This document shows positions 24,713 to 34,897 of a DNA stretch of 64,000 nucleotides, in pieces. The DNA lies in the NCBI GenBank assembly GCA_019637645.1, contig JAHBVH010000038.1, forward strand, positions 1 to 64,000, written 5' to 3'. This DNA is from Caldilineaceae bacterium (GTDB lineage: Bacteria > Chloroflexota > Anaerolineae > Caldilineales > Caldilineaceae). Below the pieces are notes generated by a model. The model searched no databases. It was not told where the DNA came from and saw nothing but the letters and a program-made list of their open reading frames with translations. Numbering within the stretch: the stretch's first letter is position 1; each line of letters opens with the position of its first letter. A program made the position numbers and the translations under genes.

Positions 24713-25936
24713 ATGAAGGTCTTCAAATATTTTGGCGTCGCCGTCGAAAGTATTCAAGCCCATAAAATGCGCGCCATGCTAACCATGTTGGGCATTATTA
24801 TTGGGATCGCGGCGGTGTTGATCACCGTGGGCATTGGCAGCGGAGCCGCGGCCAGCATCACCGAACGGATCGAAAGCAATGGCACCAACTTGCTCACCAT
24901 TAGCTCGGGCAATCGGGGCAGCAGCAGTGGCTCGGCGCTGACCTTGGCCGATGCCGAAGCGGTCAGTGACCGTAGCCGTTTTCCCATCTTCCAAGCTGTC
25001 GTGTCCCAATATACCAGCAGCGCCACCCTGACCAATGGCGCCAGCGAAGGGAGCTACCAAGTGGTGGGCACCACCGCCGATTATGCCGCAGTCCGCAATT
25101 TAGATCTGGCCAATGGACAATTTCTGGATGTGGATCAGGTAGACACCAATGCCTATGTTGTCGTGTTAGGCGACACCGTAGCCAGCGATCTCTTTGGCGG
25201 TCAAGATCCGCTCGGCAAAAGCGTTCGGATTGATGATGCGCTCTTTGAAGTCGTTGGCGTGTTGGAAGCGTCCGGCAGCGCTGGCTTTGGCAGCAGCGAC
25301 AGCCAGGTCTATGTGCCCCTCAAGGTGGCACTAGGCCGCCTCTTTAATGCAACACGCTACCGTGGTAGCTATACCGTCTCCGGCATCTATTTGCAAGTCA
25401 CCAGCCAAGATCAGCTGGATGCCGCCGAGACCCAAATTGAACAGATTCTCCGTATGCGCCACGGACTCAGCGCCGGAGATGAGAATGATTTTTCGGTGAG
25501 TAACCAAGCCGATATGCTCGAAATGGCGAGTGATGTCTCAGGCACCCTGTCTACCCTGCTGGGCGGGATTGGCGCGGTCAGCCTGATCGTCGGGGGGATT
25601 GGCATTATGAACATCATGTTGGTCTCGGTCACCGAACGGACCCGCGAGATCGGACTCCGCAAAGCGCTGGGCGCACACAACAATGACATTCTGCTCCAAT
25701 TTCTGATCGAAGCCCTGGTGCTATGCACCCTCGGCGGCCTCATCGGGATTGGGCTTAGCTATGGAGCGATGCAGCTGACCACAGTTCTAGCGCTCGGTGG
25801 CTATCAAGTGGTCATTGAACCGTGGGCTGTCGGCCTCGCCCTGATCGTGAGCACCGCCAGCGGCTTCCTCTTTGGCCTCTACCCAGCCATGCGCGCGACC
25901 CGCCTCGATCCCATTGAAGCACTCCGCTTTGAATAG
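24713..25936 (+). CDS. MacB/FtsX-type ABC transporter permease
   Basis: 407 residues. N-terminal transmembrane helix ([20 protein letters not shown]) after [12 protein letters not shown], then an extracellular MacB-type periplasmic-core domain (about 45-270), and three C-terminal helices beginning [20 protein letters not shown] and followed by [15 protein letters not shown], the FtsX-family coupling segment. Closely resembles the permease at 45254-46480. No ATPase gene is adjacent, so it may use the ATPase at 46467-47375 or act as a remnant of a duplicated exporter. Ribosome site GAGAGGAG. The promoter carries the shared 11-bp repeats. Confidence 0.88.
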   Translation: MKVFKYFGVAVESIQAHKMRAMLTMLGIIIGIAAVLITVGIGSGAAASITERIESNGTNLLTISSGNRGSSSGSALTLADAEAVSDRSRFPIFQAVVSQYTSSATLTNGASEGSYQVVGTTADYAAVRNLDLANGQFLDVDQVDTNAYVVVLGDTVASDLFGGQDPLGKSVRIDDALFEVVGVLEASGSAGFGSSDSQVYVPLKVALGRLFNATRYRGSYTVSGIYLQVTSQDQLDAAETQIEQILRMRHGLSAGDENDFSVSNQADMLEMASDVSGTLSTLLGGIGAVSLIVGGIGIMNIMLVSVTERTREIGLRKALGAHNNDILLQFLIEALVLCTLGGLIGIGLSYGAMQLTTVLALGGYQVVIEPWAVGLALIVSTASGFLFGLYPAMRATRLDPIEALRFE

Positions 25937-25954
25937 AAGGACACACAGATCGCG

Positions 25955-25990
25955 GTAGGGTGCCAATCTTGAGGCATTTTGGCACCCTAC
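25955..25990. terminator. Hairpin between convergent permease and PKS genes
   Basis: GTAGGGTGCCAA (25955-25966) pairs perfectly with TTGGCACCCTAC (25979-25990). The downstream arm includes the PKS stop codon. No U-run, so termination is probable rather than certain; the structure would serve both strands. Confidence 0.6.
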
Positions 25991-28900
25991 AAGGTTGGCA
26001 CGCGCAGGGCCGTTGTCGCTAGCCTTTCAATGGGCAGTGACAGCGCTGGCAGGGCCGCGATCTGTTGCAATAGCACTTGGAAATCGCGAATCATACGCGC
26101 TACGGTGTTGGCAGCAAAGAGATCCGTCTTGTAGACCAACGTGCCAAAGACGACCTCTTCCCCTTCGGTTAGAATCATCTCTAGATCATACCAAGCACCT
26201 AGCCAAGCTGGCACCAGCTCCACGCCTTCCAAGGTCAATCCCCCCAATTCAATGGTACCTGCCCCTGGTTGGAAGAGGGCGCTGCTCGCTTGAAAGAGAC
26301 GCAAAGGCAACAGGGTAAACCAGACTTGGCACAGTGCGGTTTGGGTGGGGTCGGACGGCGCGGCCTGTAGTTGCTCGGCCAGCAAGCGCAAGGGAAACCC
26401 TTGATGTTCCATGGCAGCTAATAACGTCGCCTGCACTTGCTTGAGCAGAGCGGCCAAGGGAATCCCCGCGGGGATCTGCGCTCGGATCGGAAAGGTATCG
26501 GCCAGATAGCCCACAACTTCGGCAAAGGCGGCCTGGTTACGGTTGGCGACATGGGCCGCGATGAGCAGATCACGCTGCTGGGTATAGGTGTGCAGCAACA
26601 GTTGAAACCCGGTCATCAACACGGCATAGAGCGTGCAGCCCTCCTGTTGGGCCAGTTGACGTAGCTGATGGGTCAACTGGGCATCCAGGACAAAGGGAGC
26701 AGGCTCCCCATGATGGCTATCCTGCCCAGGACGCGGGTAGTCGGTGGGCAGCGCCAACAGGGTAGGTGCATCGCCGATCTGCGTCTGCCAATAGCGCCCA
26801 AGGGCTTGCCCAGCTTGGCTTTGTAGCAGCCCCATCTGCCAGCGCACAAAATCGCGCCAAGTAGTATGGACCGGCGGCAGGGCGACCGGCTGCCCGCTTT
26901 GCAATGCGCCATAAAGCACCCACAACTCATTGACCAACACACTCAACGCGGTTGCGTCTGCGGCAATGTGATGGACCACCAACAAGAGTAGATGATCATG
27001 AGAAGAACGCCGCAACAAGCGCCCGCGGAGCAGCGGTCCCTTTTCCAGATCAAAGGGCTGGCGCGCCATGGTCAGCATCAAAGCGGCCAACGCGGACTGT
27101 GGTTGGCCCTCTACCTCGATCAAGGCAAAATCCACCGCTGACGTTGCCAACGTCTGTTGGCGTAGTGTCGGCCCTTGCCGAGTATAGACGGTGCGCAGTG
27201 CCTCATGCCGCGCCACCAAGGCTTGAAGTGCAGCTTCTAGGCAAGCAACATCGACAGGCGAGTGGATCTGTACGCTCTGCTGAATATGCAGAAACGCTTT
27301 GTTATCCACGGTCGCGTGCCAAGTAAAACATTCACGCTGGTTATAGAGCTGGGGATACCAGTCAGGCAAGTCAATGATGACAGGTGCAGCGGATGGCGTG
27401 TCAGTGGATACAGGATCAGCCGTAGCATACCCTAAACGGTCGCACAAGAATTGGGTTAGGGTAGCAAGCGTCCCCTGTTGAAAGGCCAGGGTCGCGGGCA
27501 GGGGCAAATCCAAGGCCGCGGCCAAGCGATTAGCCAGTTGGATCGAGAGCAAGGAATCCAGCCCAAAGAGGAAAAAGCTTTCGTCATCTGCCGGGGTTGT
27601 CCCCAACAACGTTGTGACCAGGGCTTGCAGATGGCTATGCAAGATGGCCCGCCGCGCAGGGGCAGGTGCAGTAGCCAGTTCCTGGCGGAGCGCGGCGGGC
27701 GCTTGTACCGCGGGTTCTGGTTCGCGCACAGCTCCCAACAGGGGCTGGAGCAGTCGGCCAGGTGCAGTCTGTTGAAAAGTCCGCCATTCGATGGGCAGCA
27801 CAGCCACTTGCGGCGTTGTTTGCGCCATGAGCAACCCTAGCAGGGTAGCCCCTTGGGCAGGCGCAATGGCGCCCAGGCCCGCCGCCGCGTGCTCTTGCAC
27901 CAAAGTGGCAGCCAGCCCCACTTCGGCCCAGCCCCCCCAGTTGATGCTCAGCGCGGGGCGGCCTGCATAGTGTCGCTGATAGGCCAAGGCATCCAAAAAG
28001 GCATTGGCCGCGGCATAATTACTCTGGCCACCATTGCCCAATAAAGACGCAACCGAAGAGAAACAGACAAAAAAGTCGAGGGGCAGTTCCTCGGTGAGGC
28101 GATGAAGATGCCAAGTGCCCGCGACCTTCGGGGCCATCACCTGGGCCAAGCGTTCCGCCGTCTGCTGCTGAAAGAGGCCATCGTCGATCACCCCCGCGGC
28201 GTGGATAATGCCGCGGAGGGGCGCGACGGCTTGGCAGGTGGTCAGTAATTTCTGAACAGCGGCGGCATCCGCCAGATCAGCCGCGACCACAGTCACCTGT
28301 GCGCCAAGTGCTGTCAACTGTGCCAAGGCGGCTTCGGCCCCAGGGGTCGCGGCGCCGCGCCGCCCCACCAGCACCAGATGCCGCGCCCCTTGTTGGACGA
28401 GCCACTGGGCGACGACCAAACCAAGTCCCCCCAAGCCACCCGTCACCAAATAGCTGCTCTGCCCATCTAGCGTGGGCAAGCGTAGCGGGGTGGGCAAGGG
28501 ATGGCGCACCAGTCGTGCGCCCCGCCGTTCCGCCCCGCGCAACAGCAGTTGGCGCTCTTCATCAGCCTGCCAAATTTCGGCAAAGAGCGCCGCATGGCTC
28601 ACCCCCGCAGCCAGATCGATCGCGGTGCAGGCCAACTCGGGATGCTCCAGTTGCAAAGTGCGGGCCATGCCCCACAGGGGTGCCTGCTGGAGTTGTACCG
28701 CCTGCCCCGCTTGGCCCACCGCTTGTTGGGTGACGACCCAGAGACGGGGCGTCTGTCCAGCGGCTAGGCACCCCTGCACCAACTGGAGTAATTGGGTCGT
28801 GAGCTGCAGCGCGGCGGCTGGGATGGCCGCGGCGGGCCGATCCAGCGTATCCAACGGCCAGAGATAGATGATCCCCCGCAGATTGGCGGGTAGTGATGTC

Positions 28901-31900
28901 AAGTAGGTCGATAGGGCATTTGTCAGCGTGGCGTTGTCATCTGCTTGATAAAGCAATGTACATAGCTCGCCCTGTGCTTCGAGCTGCGCCGCCAACGCGG
29001 CCCCCCGCCCTTGGCGATCCGCTAAGATCAGCCACTGTCCACCGGTGGCATGGGAAAAGGGCGACCGCGTGGCCCGCGGTCGAAGCTGCCATTCCAGGGC
29101 ATAGAGCCAATCCAACCGGCGTTGACCACTGACCAAGCGCTGTTTATGGGCGCGGCGTAGGGTAAAATTGGTAAAGTGCGCCACCACGGTGCCGTCCTCA
29201 TCGGCCAAGGTGAGATCGACCTGCTGGGTATCGGCCAGGGGATCGGCGGGCGGGTGGGCTTGCACGTAACTCCATAAGTGCGTCTGCCCGCGTGGCGCGC
29301 CCAGGTGTACGCGTTCGATGGCAAAGGGTAGATAGGGTTCCGGCATTGCATGGGGCAAGCAGCTACTCGCCACGCGCAGCGCGCCATCCAGCAAGGCAGG
29401 GTGAATTTGGTACGCCTGAGCCATGGCTTGCTGGATCGCCGGTAGGGTCACATAGCCCAATGCCTCGCCGGTCCCTACCCATAGCTGCGCCAAGGTTTGA
29501 AAGGCCGGGCCGTAGCCAATGCCTTGGTCGCGCAGACGCTGATCAGCGATCGCGCCAGCAATCGCAGGTTGGCAGCGCGCTTGGATAGCCGCCAGATCAA
29601 GCGGCGGCGGCAATGGATCAGCTACCGCGGCGACAGTACCGGTGGCGTGCAAGGTCCAGGGGTCGGTCGGCTCTGCCCCCGCGAGCAGGCTGTAGATCTG
29701 CCAGTGGTAGGCGGTTCCTGCCGGGGTGGCAATGAGCTGGACGGTTGCACCCGCCGTTGGCGCGGCCGGGGCGGGCGGCGTAGGCAAGAAGAGTCCCTGT
29801 GCTAATGTACAGTCCGTCAGCAGTAGATTGGCTTGGGGCCACCGCTGAGCACCTACGGCCAGGCTCATCTCCAGGTAGGCCGCGCCAGGGACAATCGGCT
29901 GGTCAAAGAGGGTATGATCGGCCAGTTCGGGCAAGGTCGTTAGAGCCCAGTGATTTTCGTAGAGCAGTTCACGGTTCCGCGCCGCCACGGCCGAGGCGAC
30001 TGGCCGCCCTAGCAGAGGATGCGGGGCCGTTGTCGCGCCAGGCAACTTGGTCACCACTGGCTTGGGCTGTGTCTCCAACCAATAGCGCTGCCGTTGAAAA
30101 GGATAGCGCGGCAACGTCACCTTGCGCCACGGGGCAGACTGATCTTGGTGCGCTTCCGCACGCGCGTAGAAGCGGTGCCAATCAATCGATGCGCCACGAC
30201 CATAGAGGGCCGCCACACTTTCGAGTAGTTGCTGCTCCTCGGCGCGCTTGGGGTGTAACGACGGTAACCAGAGTGCAGGCGGGGTTGTCGTGGCGGGCTG
30301 TGACGAAGGGTAGGGGGGTGTCCCATTGACCGCGGGCAATGGCGTAGCTAACAAGCTTGGCGATGAGGCCAGCCCTTCAAAATATTGCTGCCCTAGCGTG
30401 AGCAGGGTTGCTTTCGGCCCCATTTCAATCCAGGCATCTATCCCGAGGGTGGCAACAGTCGCCATACCTTGGGCAAATTGGACCGGCTCGCGCAGATGGC
30501 GACACCAATAGGCTGGGGTCGTGAGTTCTTCATCGGCCAGCGCGCCGGTCAGATTAGAAACGACCGGCAGCTGTGGCCGGTGATAGGTCACCTGTTGGGC
30601 CACCGCGGCAAAGTGGGGCAGAATCGGCTCCATCAAGGGCGAATGGGACGCGACATAGATCTTGAGCGGACGTGTGCTCAAGCCAGCTTGTTCTAGGCGT
30701 TGCACGGCCTCAGCAATCGCCGCAGGCTCCCCGGCAATGACCACACTTTGTGGCGTATTGATGGCCGCGAGTGAGACGCTTTCAGCCAAGGGCGCTAGCA
30801 GGGCGCGCACCGTGTCGGCATGGCCCAACACAGCCACCATCTGCCCCTGGGGGGCGACGGTCTGCATCAAGCGACCACGCGCCGCCACCAACTTCGCCCC
30901 ATCATCTAGCGAAAAGACCCCAGCCAGATACGCCGCGGCATATTCGCCCAAACTGTGCCCCATCAGCACGGTCGGTTCTACGCCCCAAGAGCGCCAGAGC
31001 GTAGCCAGGGCCACCGCCAGGGCAAAGAGTGCGGGCTGGGCATAGGTCGCCTCGTTCAGCAGCCGGTCGGTGTGCGTTTGGTCCGCCCCGTAGAGGATCG
31101 GCAAAAGGGGTTGATCCAGATACGTGTCCAAAAGCTCGGCGCACTCCTGGAGCGTGCGGCGGAACAACGGCTGGGTGGCATAGAGTTGACGCCCCATTCC
31201 GCTATATTGGGGGCCTTGCCCTGGAAAGAGAAAGGCGACCCGCGGCGCGGCGACACTCACGTTGGGACGCGGTCGGCTAGACCACGGACGTTGTTGGCGC
31301 GCCTGCTGCAGTTGCGCACGCGCCGTTGCCAGATCCGTTGCGACTACGCCATGCCGCACTTCCCAATGCGTCCGGCTGGTGGCAGCTGTATAACAAAGAT
31401 CAGCCCAAGCTTGGGCGCTATCCCCCGCCCGCTCGATCCGCGCCGTCAACCATTGTTCATATTGGGCCAACTGGGCCAGGAGGGCCGGTTCACTTTGGGC
31501 GGACAGAGGAAGGAGGTGGGATGTGGGAAGCGGGAGACTGGAGATGGGAGAGGTAGTGATGCCTGGCTGCCGACTGCTGGCTACTGACTGCTGACCACTG
31601 GCTACTGACAGGGGGGCTTCTTCGACAATAAGATGGACATTGGTGCCGGTGAGGCCAAAGCTGCTAACCCCGGCCAAGCGCCGGCTGGGGGAAGCCCCGA
31701 CTGGTTGCACCACGCCATCCGGCCAAGGGATCACACTAGTGGGCACGGCGATGGGCATGGCAGACCAGGGAATATGGGGGTTGGGGGTGGTAAAGTGTAA
31801 GCTGGCCGGGATCTCGCCCGCGGCTAATGCCAGCGTGACCTTGATCAAAGCGGCTATGCCCGCAGCCCCGGCCAAGTGACCGATATTGGTTTTGACTGAG

Positions 31901-34761
31901 CCAAGGAAAAGGGGGGTGGTGCGCGCTTGGCCCAACACTTGATGCAACGCTTGGACCTCAATCGGATCGCCCAGCACTGTACCCGTGCCATGGGTTTCCA
32001 CATATTGAATCTGTGCCGGTTGTACGGCAGCGTTTGCCAACGCTTGGCGCACCATGGCCGCTTGGGCACGGCCATTCGGTGCGGTCAGACCGTTGCTCGC
32101 GCCATCATGGTTGACCGCCGAGCCACGCACAACCGCCAGAATGGAGTCGCCATCCCGCTGAGCATCGGACAAGCGTTTGAGGACAACGATGCCCGCGCCT
32201 TCGCCCACGCCGAAGCCATCAGCGTCAGCCGCAAAGGTCTTGCAGCGCCCATCAGGTGCCACCGCGCCCATGTGACAGAGGCCAATGAGCTGCTCGGGGG
32301 CCAAGATCAAATTGACGCCACCGGCCAGGGCCAGCGCGCATTCGCCCGCGCGCAACGCCTGACAAGCCAGATGCACCGCCAGCAAGGAAGAGGAGCAGGC
32401 GGTATCGAGCTGCATCACCGGCCCGTGCAGACCCAGCACATAGGCCAAGCGACCAGCGCTCATGCCGCGCAGATTACTCAACAGGCGATAGCTGTCAATC
32501 GCCGTGGGGTCGGTGTTATAGAGATGCTGGGCCGAGTAGTCGTCCCAAAAGGTGCCGACATAGACCCCGGTTTGGCTTGCGCGCAGACGATCAGCCGCGA
32601 GGTTGGCATGCTCCAGCGCTTCCCAGCAGACCTCTAGCAAGAGGCGCTGTTGGGGATCCAAGCTGGCAGCCTCTAGGGGCGTAATGCCAAAGAAGGACGC
32701 ATCAAATTGGTCGATGCCATCCAGAAAGTGACCAGCCCGCACATAGATCTTCCCGGGTCGATTGGGGGTGGGATCATAATAGTCTGCCACCGGCCAGCGG
32801 GCCGCCGGAATGGGGCGGACGGTATCAACCCCGGCGCGCAGCAGATCCCAGAACTGTTCCGGTGTATTGGCACCGCCAGGAAAGCGACAGCCAATGCCGA
32901 TCACAGCAATCGGCTCGGTCTCCCCGCGCTGGGGCTGTTCGGCTGGCGGGGGTACGGACTCCGATTCGGTGGCCGTCAGGAGATGGTGGACCAATGCGGT
33001 AATGGTGGGGAAATTCCAGAGCAAGATGGCAGGTACAGGCCGCCCCAACCGTTCGGCCAATGCTTGGGCGAGACTCACCGCCAGAACCGAGGTCAGACCA
33101 TAGTCGGCAAAGGGTTGCTCCCCCCCAATTTCTTCGGCAGTCAGTTGGAGTTGCTCAGCCAGCCAGTGAGCGGTCCACTGCGCCAGCGCCGCCACAGCGG
33201 CGGGTGACGGTGCGGCGACAGGATGGACGGGTGACGTTGCCGTAGGATCAAGCGCAGGATTCGGGGATTCGGCTGCTTTTTGCTCACGCAGAAAGCGCTT
33301 GAGAATTTTGCCCGTGCGGCTTTTGGGCAGTTGGGCCACCAAGTCGATCCGGCTAGGCACTTTGAAAGCTGCCAGATGTTGCCGACAAAAAGTGAGCAAG
33401 GCTGGCACAGTCACGGTCTGTTCAGCTTTGAGCACAACCGCAGCCTGGACTTGTTCCCCCAGCAGCGGTTCAGCCACGCCATAGACGGCTACTTCGCTAA
33501 CCGCCGGGTGTTGATAGAGAAGCTGTTCTACTTCAGAGGGATAGACCTTCACGCCGCCGACGTTGATCATGTCTTTGACCCGATCGACAAGCACAAGCGC
33601 GCCAGCGGCATCCAACCGCCCAATATCCCCTGTGTGGAACCAACCGCCGCGCAGCACCGCCGCGGTCGCGGTCGGTCGTTGCCAATACGCGAGCATGGCG
33701 CTGGGACTTTGGACAATGACTTCGCCCAGTTGGCCCGTCGGCACTGGGGTGCCAGTCTCATCCACAACCTGGATCTGCACTCCCGGCAAGGGTGTCCCAA
33801 CCGAGCCCAGGTTGGTCAGCGGCCTGTGATTAAAGCTGGCGAGACAAAGCTCGGTCAGGCCGTACCCTTCGTGGATGGGGGTGCCATAGGTGGCGTGCCA
33901 CTGCTCGGCAACCGCCACGGGCAATGGCGCACCCGCTGAAATATAACGGCGCACCGTATGGAGCTGGGCTAGGGTGGCGTGTGCCTGTAACAGAATGTAG
34001 AGCGTGGGTACCCCAAAGAAGAAGGTAGCGGCTTCTGTCTCCATTGCCTGAAGCACTGACGCCACCTCAAATTGGCGTTGGAGCAGCACGGTGCCACCGG
34101 CGGCCAGACAAGGCAGCAGTGCGGCAGTTTGGGCAAAGCTATGAAAGATGGATAAGGCGAGCAGCACGCGGTCGGTTGGTTGGAGATCCAGCGTGGGAAT
34201 GGCGGTTTCAATGGCGGTGATGAGGGCACCGTGGGAAAGGAGCGCGCCTTTGGGAAAGCCGGTTGTCCCCGAGGTGTAGAGCAGGACAGCGGGATCAGTG
34301 GCAGCCATGACCGCGCAGGAGCAGGTAGTGGACGCGCCGTGGAGCAGCTTTGCAAAGTCCCAAGCACCAGCCACCTCGCCCTCGATCACGACCAGTTGTT
34401 GGAGCAATGCCCGTTCTTGGCTGGTGAGGCTATGGGCCAACGTGGCAGTCGTCAACAGAAGCCGCGCCCCGCTATCGTGCAGGATAAAGCCCACTTCCGC
34501 GGCCTTTAACGCGGTATTGATGGTAACGGCCACTGCCCCGATTTTTTGGAGGCCGAGATAGGCGATGACAAAGGCGGCTGTATTGGGCAGCCAGATGGCC
34601 ACCCGATCACCCCGGCCAATGCCCAACGCCGTCCACCCATTGGCGGCGCGATTGCTCTCGTCATGGAGGCGGGCATAGGTAAAGCGCTCTTCTTCAAAAT
34701 GGAGCGCCAGACGCTGAGGGAAGAGCCGCGCACCACGTTCCACTGATTGGGCAAGATTCAT
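25987..34761 (-). CDS. Single-module type I polyketide synthase with acyl-ligase loading and terminal condensation domain
   Basis: About 2924 residues from the ATG at 34761 (preceded by AACGAGG). Domain order (residues counted from a TTG six codons upstream): AMP-binding acyl ligase about 7-515 (LLYTSGTTGFPKGALLSHG); acyl carrier about 540-610 (Ser in DYGLTSV); ketosynthase about 619-1045 (Cys795 in DTACSSSL); acyltransferase about 1110-1400 (Ser1276 in GHSLGEYAAA, then VASHSPLM); dehydratase about 1583-1870 (DHTLFDQPIVPGAAY, where the usual H-x3-G-x4-P has D for G); ketoreductase about 2105-2290 (VTGGLGGLGLV, Tyr2253 in QSNYAAAN); carrier about 2370-2440 (GLDSLLS); condensation about 2470-2900 (VVHHIAADATAL, active HHxxxD). 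A primed acyl chain would be extended, reduced and passed to an unknown amine or alcohol. No thioesterase, tailoring genes or phosphopantetheinyl transferase are nearby. Confidence 0.9.
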   Translation of the reverse strand: MNLAQSVERGARLFPQRLALHFEEERFTYARLHDESNRAANGWTALGIGRGDRVAIWLPNTAAFVIAYLGLQKIGAVAVTINTALKAAEVGFILHDSGARLLLTTATLAHSLTSQERALLQQLVVIEGEVAGAWDFAKLLHGASTTCSCAVMAATDPAVLLYTSGTTGFPKGALLSHGALITAIETAIPTLDLQPTDRVLLALSIFHSFAQTAALLPCLAAGGTVLLQRQFEVASVLQAMETEAATFFFGVPTLYILLQAHATLAQLHTVRRYISAGAPLPVAVAEQWHATYGTPIHEGYGLTELCLASFNHRPLTNLGSVGTPLPGVQIQVVDETGTPVPTGQLGEVIVQSPSAMLAYWQRPTATAAVLRGGWFHTGDIGRLDAAGALVLVDRVKDMINVGGVKVYPSEVEQLLYQHPAVSEVAVYGVAEPLLGEQVQAAVVLKAEQTVTVPALLTFCRQHLAAFKVPSRIDLVAQLPKSRTGKILKRFLREQKAAESPNPALDPTATSPVHPVAAPSPAAVAALAQWTAHWLAEQLQLTAEEIGGEQPFADYGLTSVLAVSLAQALAERLGRPVPAILLWNFPTITALVHHLLTATESESVPPPAEQPQRGETEPIAVIGIGCRFPGGANTPEQFWDLLRAGVDTVRPIPAARWPVADYYDPTPNRPGKIYVRAGHFLDGIDQFDASFFGITPLEAASLDPQQRLLLEVCWEALEHANLAADRLRASQTGVYVGTFWDDYSAQHLYNTDPTAIDSYRLLSNLRGMSAGRLAYVLGLHGPVMQLDTACSSSLLAVHLACQALRAGECALALAGGVNLILAPEQLIGLCHMGAVAPDGRCKTFAADADGFGVGEGAGIVVLKRLSDAQRDGDSILAVVRGSAVNHDGASNGLTAPNGRAQAAMVRQALANAAVQPAQIQYVETHGTGTVLGDPIEVQALHQVLGQARTTPLFLGSVKTNIGHLAGAAGIAALIKVTLALAAGEIPASLHFTTPNPHIPWSAMPIAVPTSVIPWPDGVVQPVGASPSRRLAGVSSFGLTGTNVHLIVEEAPLSVASGQQSVASSRQPGITTSPISSLPLPTSHLLPLSAQSEPALLAQLAQYEQWLTARIERAGDSAQAWADLCYTAATSRTHWEVRHGVVATDLATARAQLQQARQQRPWSSRPRPNVSVAAPRVAFLFPGQGPQYSGMGRQLYATQPLFRRTLQECAELLDTYLDQPLLPILYGADQTHTDRLLNEATYAQPALFALAVALATLWRSWGVEPTVLMGHSLGEYAAAYLAGVFSLDDGAKLVAARGRLMQTVAPQGQMVAVLGHADTVRALLAPLAESVSLAAINTPQSVVIAGEPAAIAEAVQRLEQAGLSTRPLKIYVASHSPLMEPILPHFAAVAQQVTYHRPQLPVVSNLTGALADEELTTPAYWCRHLREPVQFAQGMATVATLGIDAWIEMGPKATLLTLGQQYFEGLASSPSLLATPLPAVNGTPPYPSSQPATTTPPALWLPSLHPKRAEEQQLLESVAALYGRGASIDWHRFYARAEAHQDQSAPWRKVTLPRYPFQRQRYWLETQPKPVVTKLPGATTAPHPLLGRPVASAVAARNRELLYENHWALTTLPELADHTLFDQPIVPGAAYLEMSLAVGAQRWPQANLLLTDCTLAQGLFLPTPPAPAAPTAGATVQLIATPAGTAYHWQIYSLLAGAEPTDPWTLHATGTVAAVADPLPPPLDLAAIQARCQPAIAGAIADQRLRDQGIGYGPAFQTLAQLWVGTGEALGYVTLPAIQQAMAQAYQIHPALLDGALRVASSCLPHAMPEPYLPFAIERVHLGAPRGQTHLWSYVQAHPPADPLADTQQVDLTLADEDGTVVAHFTNFTLRRAHKQRLVSGQRRLDWLYALEWQLRPRATRSPFSHATGGQWLILADRQGRGAALAAQLEAQGELCTLLYQADDNATLTNALSTYLTSLPANLRGIIYLWPLDTLDRPAAAIPAAALQLTTQLLQLVQGCLAAGQTPRLWVVTQQAVGQAGQAVQLQQAPLWGMARTLQLEHPELACTAIDLAAGVSHAALFAEIWQADEERQLLLRGAERRGARLVRHPLPTPLRLPTLDGQSSYLVTGGLGGLGLVVAQWLVQQGARHLVLVGRRGAATPGAEAALAQLTALGAQVTVVAADLADAAAVQKLLTTCQAVAPLRGIIHAAGVIDDGLFQQQTAERLAQVMAPKVAGTWHLHRLTEELPLDFFVCFSSVASLLGNGGQSNYAAANAFLDALAYQRHYAGRPALSINWGGWAEVGLAATLVQEHAAAGLGAIAPAQGATLLGLLMAQTTPQVAVLPIEWRTFQQTAPGRLLQPLLGAVREPEPAVQAPAALRQELATAPAPARRAILHSHLQALVTTLLGTTPADDESFFLFGLDSLLSIQLANRLAAALDLPLPATLAFQQGTLATLTQFLCDRLGYATADPVSTDTPSAAPVIIDLPDWYPQLYNQRECFTWHATVDNKAFLHIQQSVQIHSPVDVACLEAALQALVARHEALRTVYTRQGPTLRQQTLATSAVDFALIEVEGQPQSALAALMLTMARQPFDLEKGPLLRGRLLRRSSHDHLLLLVVHHIAADATALSVLVNELWVLYGALQSGQPVALPPVHTTWRDFVRWQMGLLQSQAGQALGRYWQTQIGDAPTLLALPTDYPRPGQDSHHGEPAPFVLDAQLTHQLRQLAQQEGCTLYAVLMTGFQLLLHTYTQQRDLLIAAHVANRNQAAFAEVVGYLADTFPIRAQIPAGIPLAALLKQVQATLLAAMEHQGFPLRLLAEQLQAAPSDPTQTALCQVWFTLLPLRLFQASSALFQPGAGTIELGGLTLEGVELVPAWLGAWYDLEMILTEGEEVVFGTLVYKTDLFAANTVARMIRDFQVLLQQIAALPALSLPIERLATTALRVPTL
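31512..31611. repeat. Two heptamer tandem arrays inside the PKS coding sequence
   Basis: 31512-31553 is six 7-mers of the form GGAGRTG (GGAGGTG, GGATGTG, GGAAGCG, GGAGACT, GGAGATG, GGAGAGG). 31563-31611 is seven 7-mers of the form CTGRCTR (CTGGCTG, CCGACTG, CTGGCTA, CTGACTG, CTGACCA, CTGGCTA, CTGACAG). Together they encode about 33 residues of low-complexity linker between ketosynthase and acyltransferase without breaking the frame. Confidence 0.8.
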
Positions 34762-34897
34762 CGCGTAACCTCGTTTCAAGGGAATAGGATTGGCACTCGT
34801 GATTTGGGCGACCGCTTCGTAGCTTTAGGAACCTTACTCTACAACTGCAGTCATATCCTGAGCTGGCACTGCAGCGCAGCTCACGTTGGTAGCCCAA

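Noticed and set aside
5908..34746. Many long antisense or out-of-frame open frames opposite the fucosidase, the 1350-residue protein and the PKS.
   Set aside because: They are shadows of GC-rich coding sequence; none has a family signature or a ribosome site consistent with expression.
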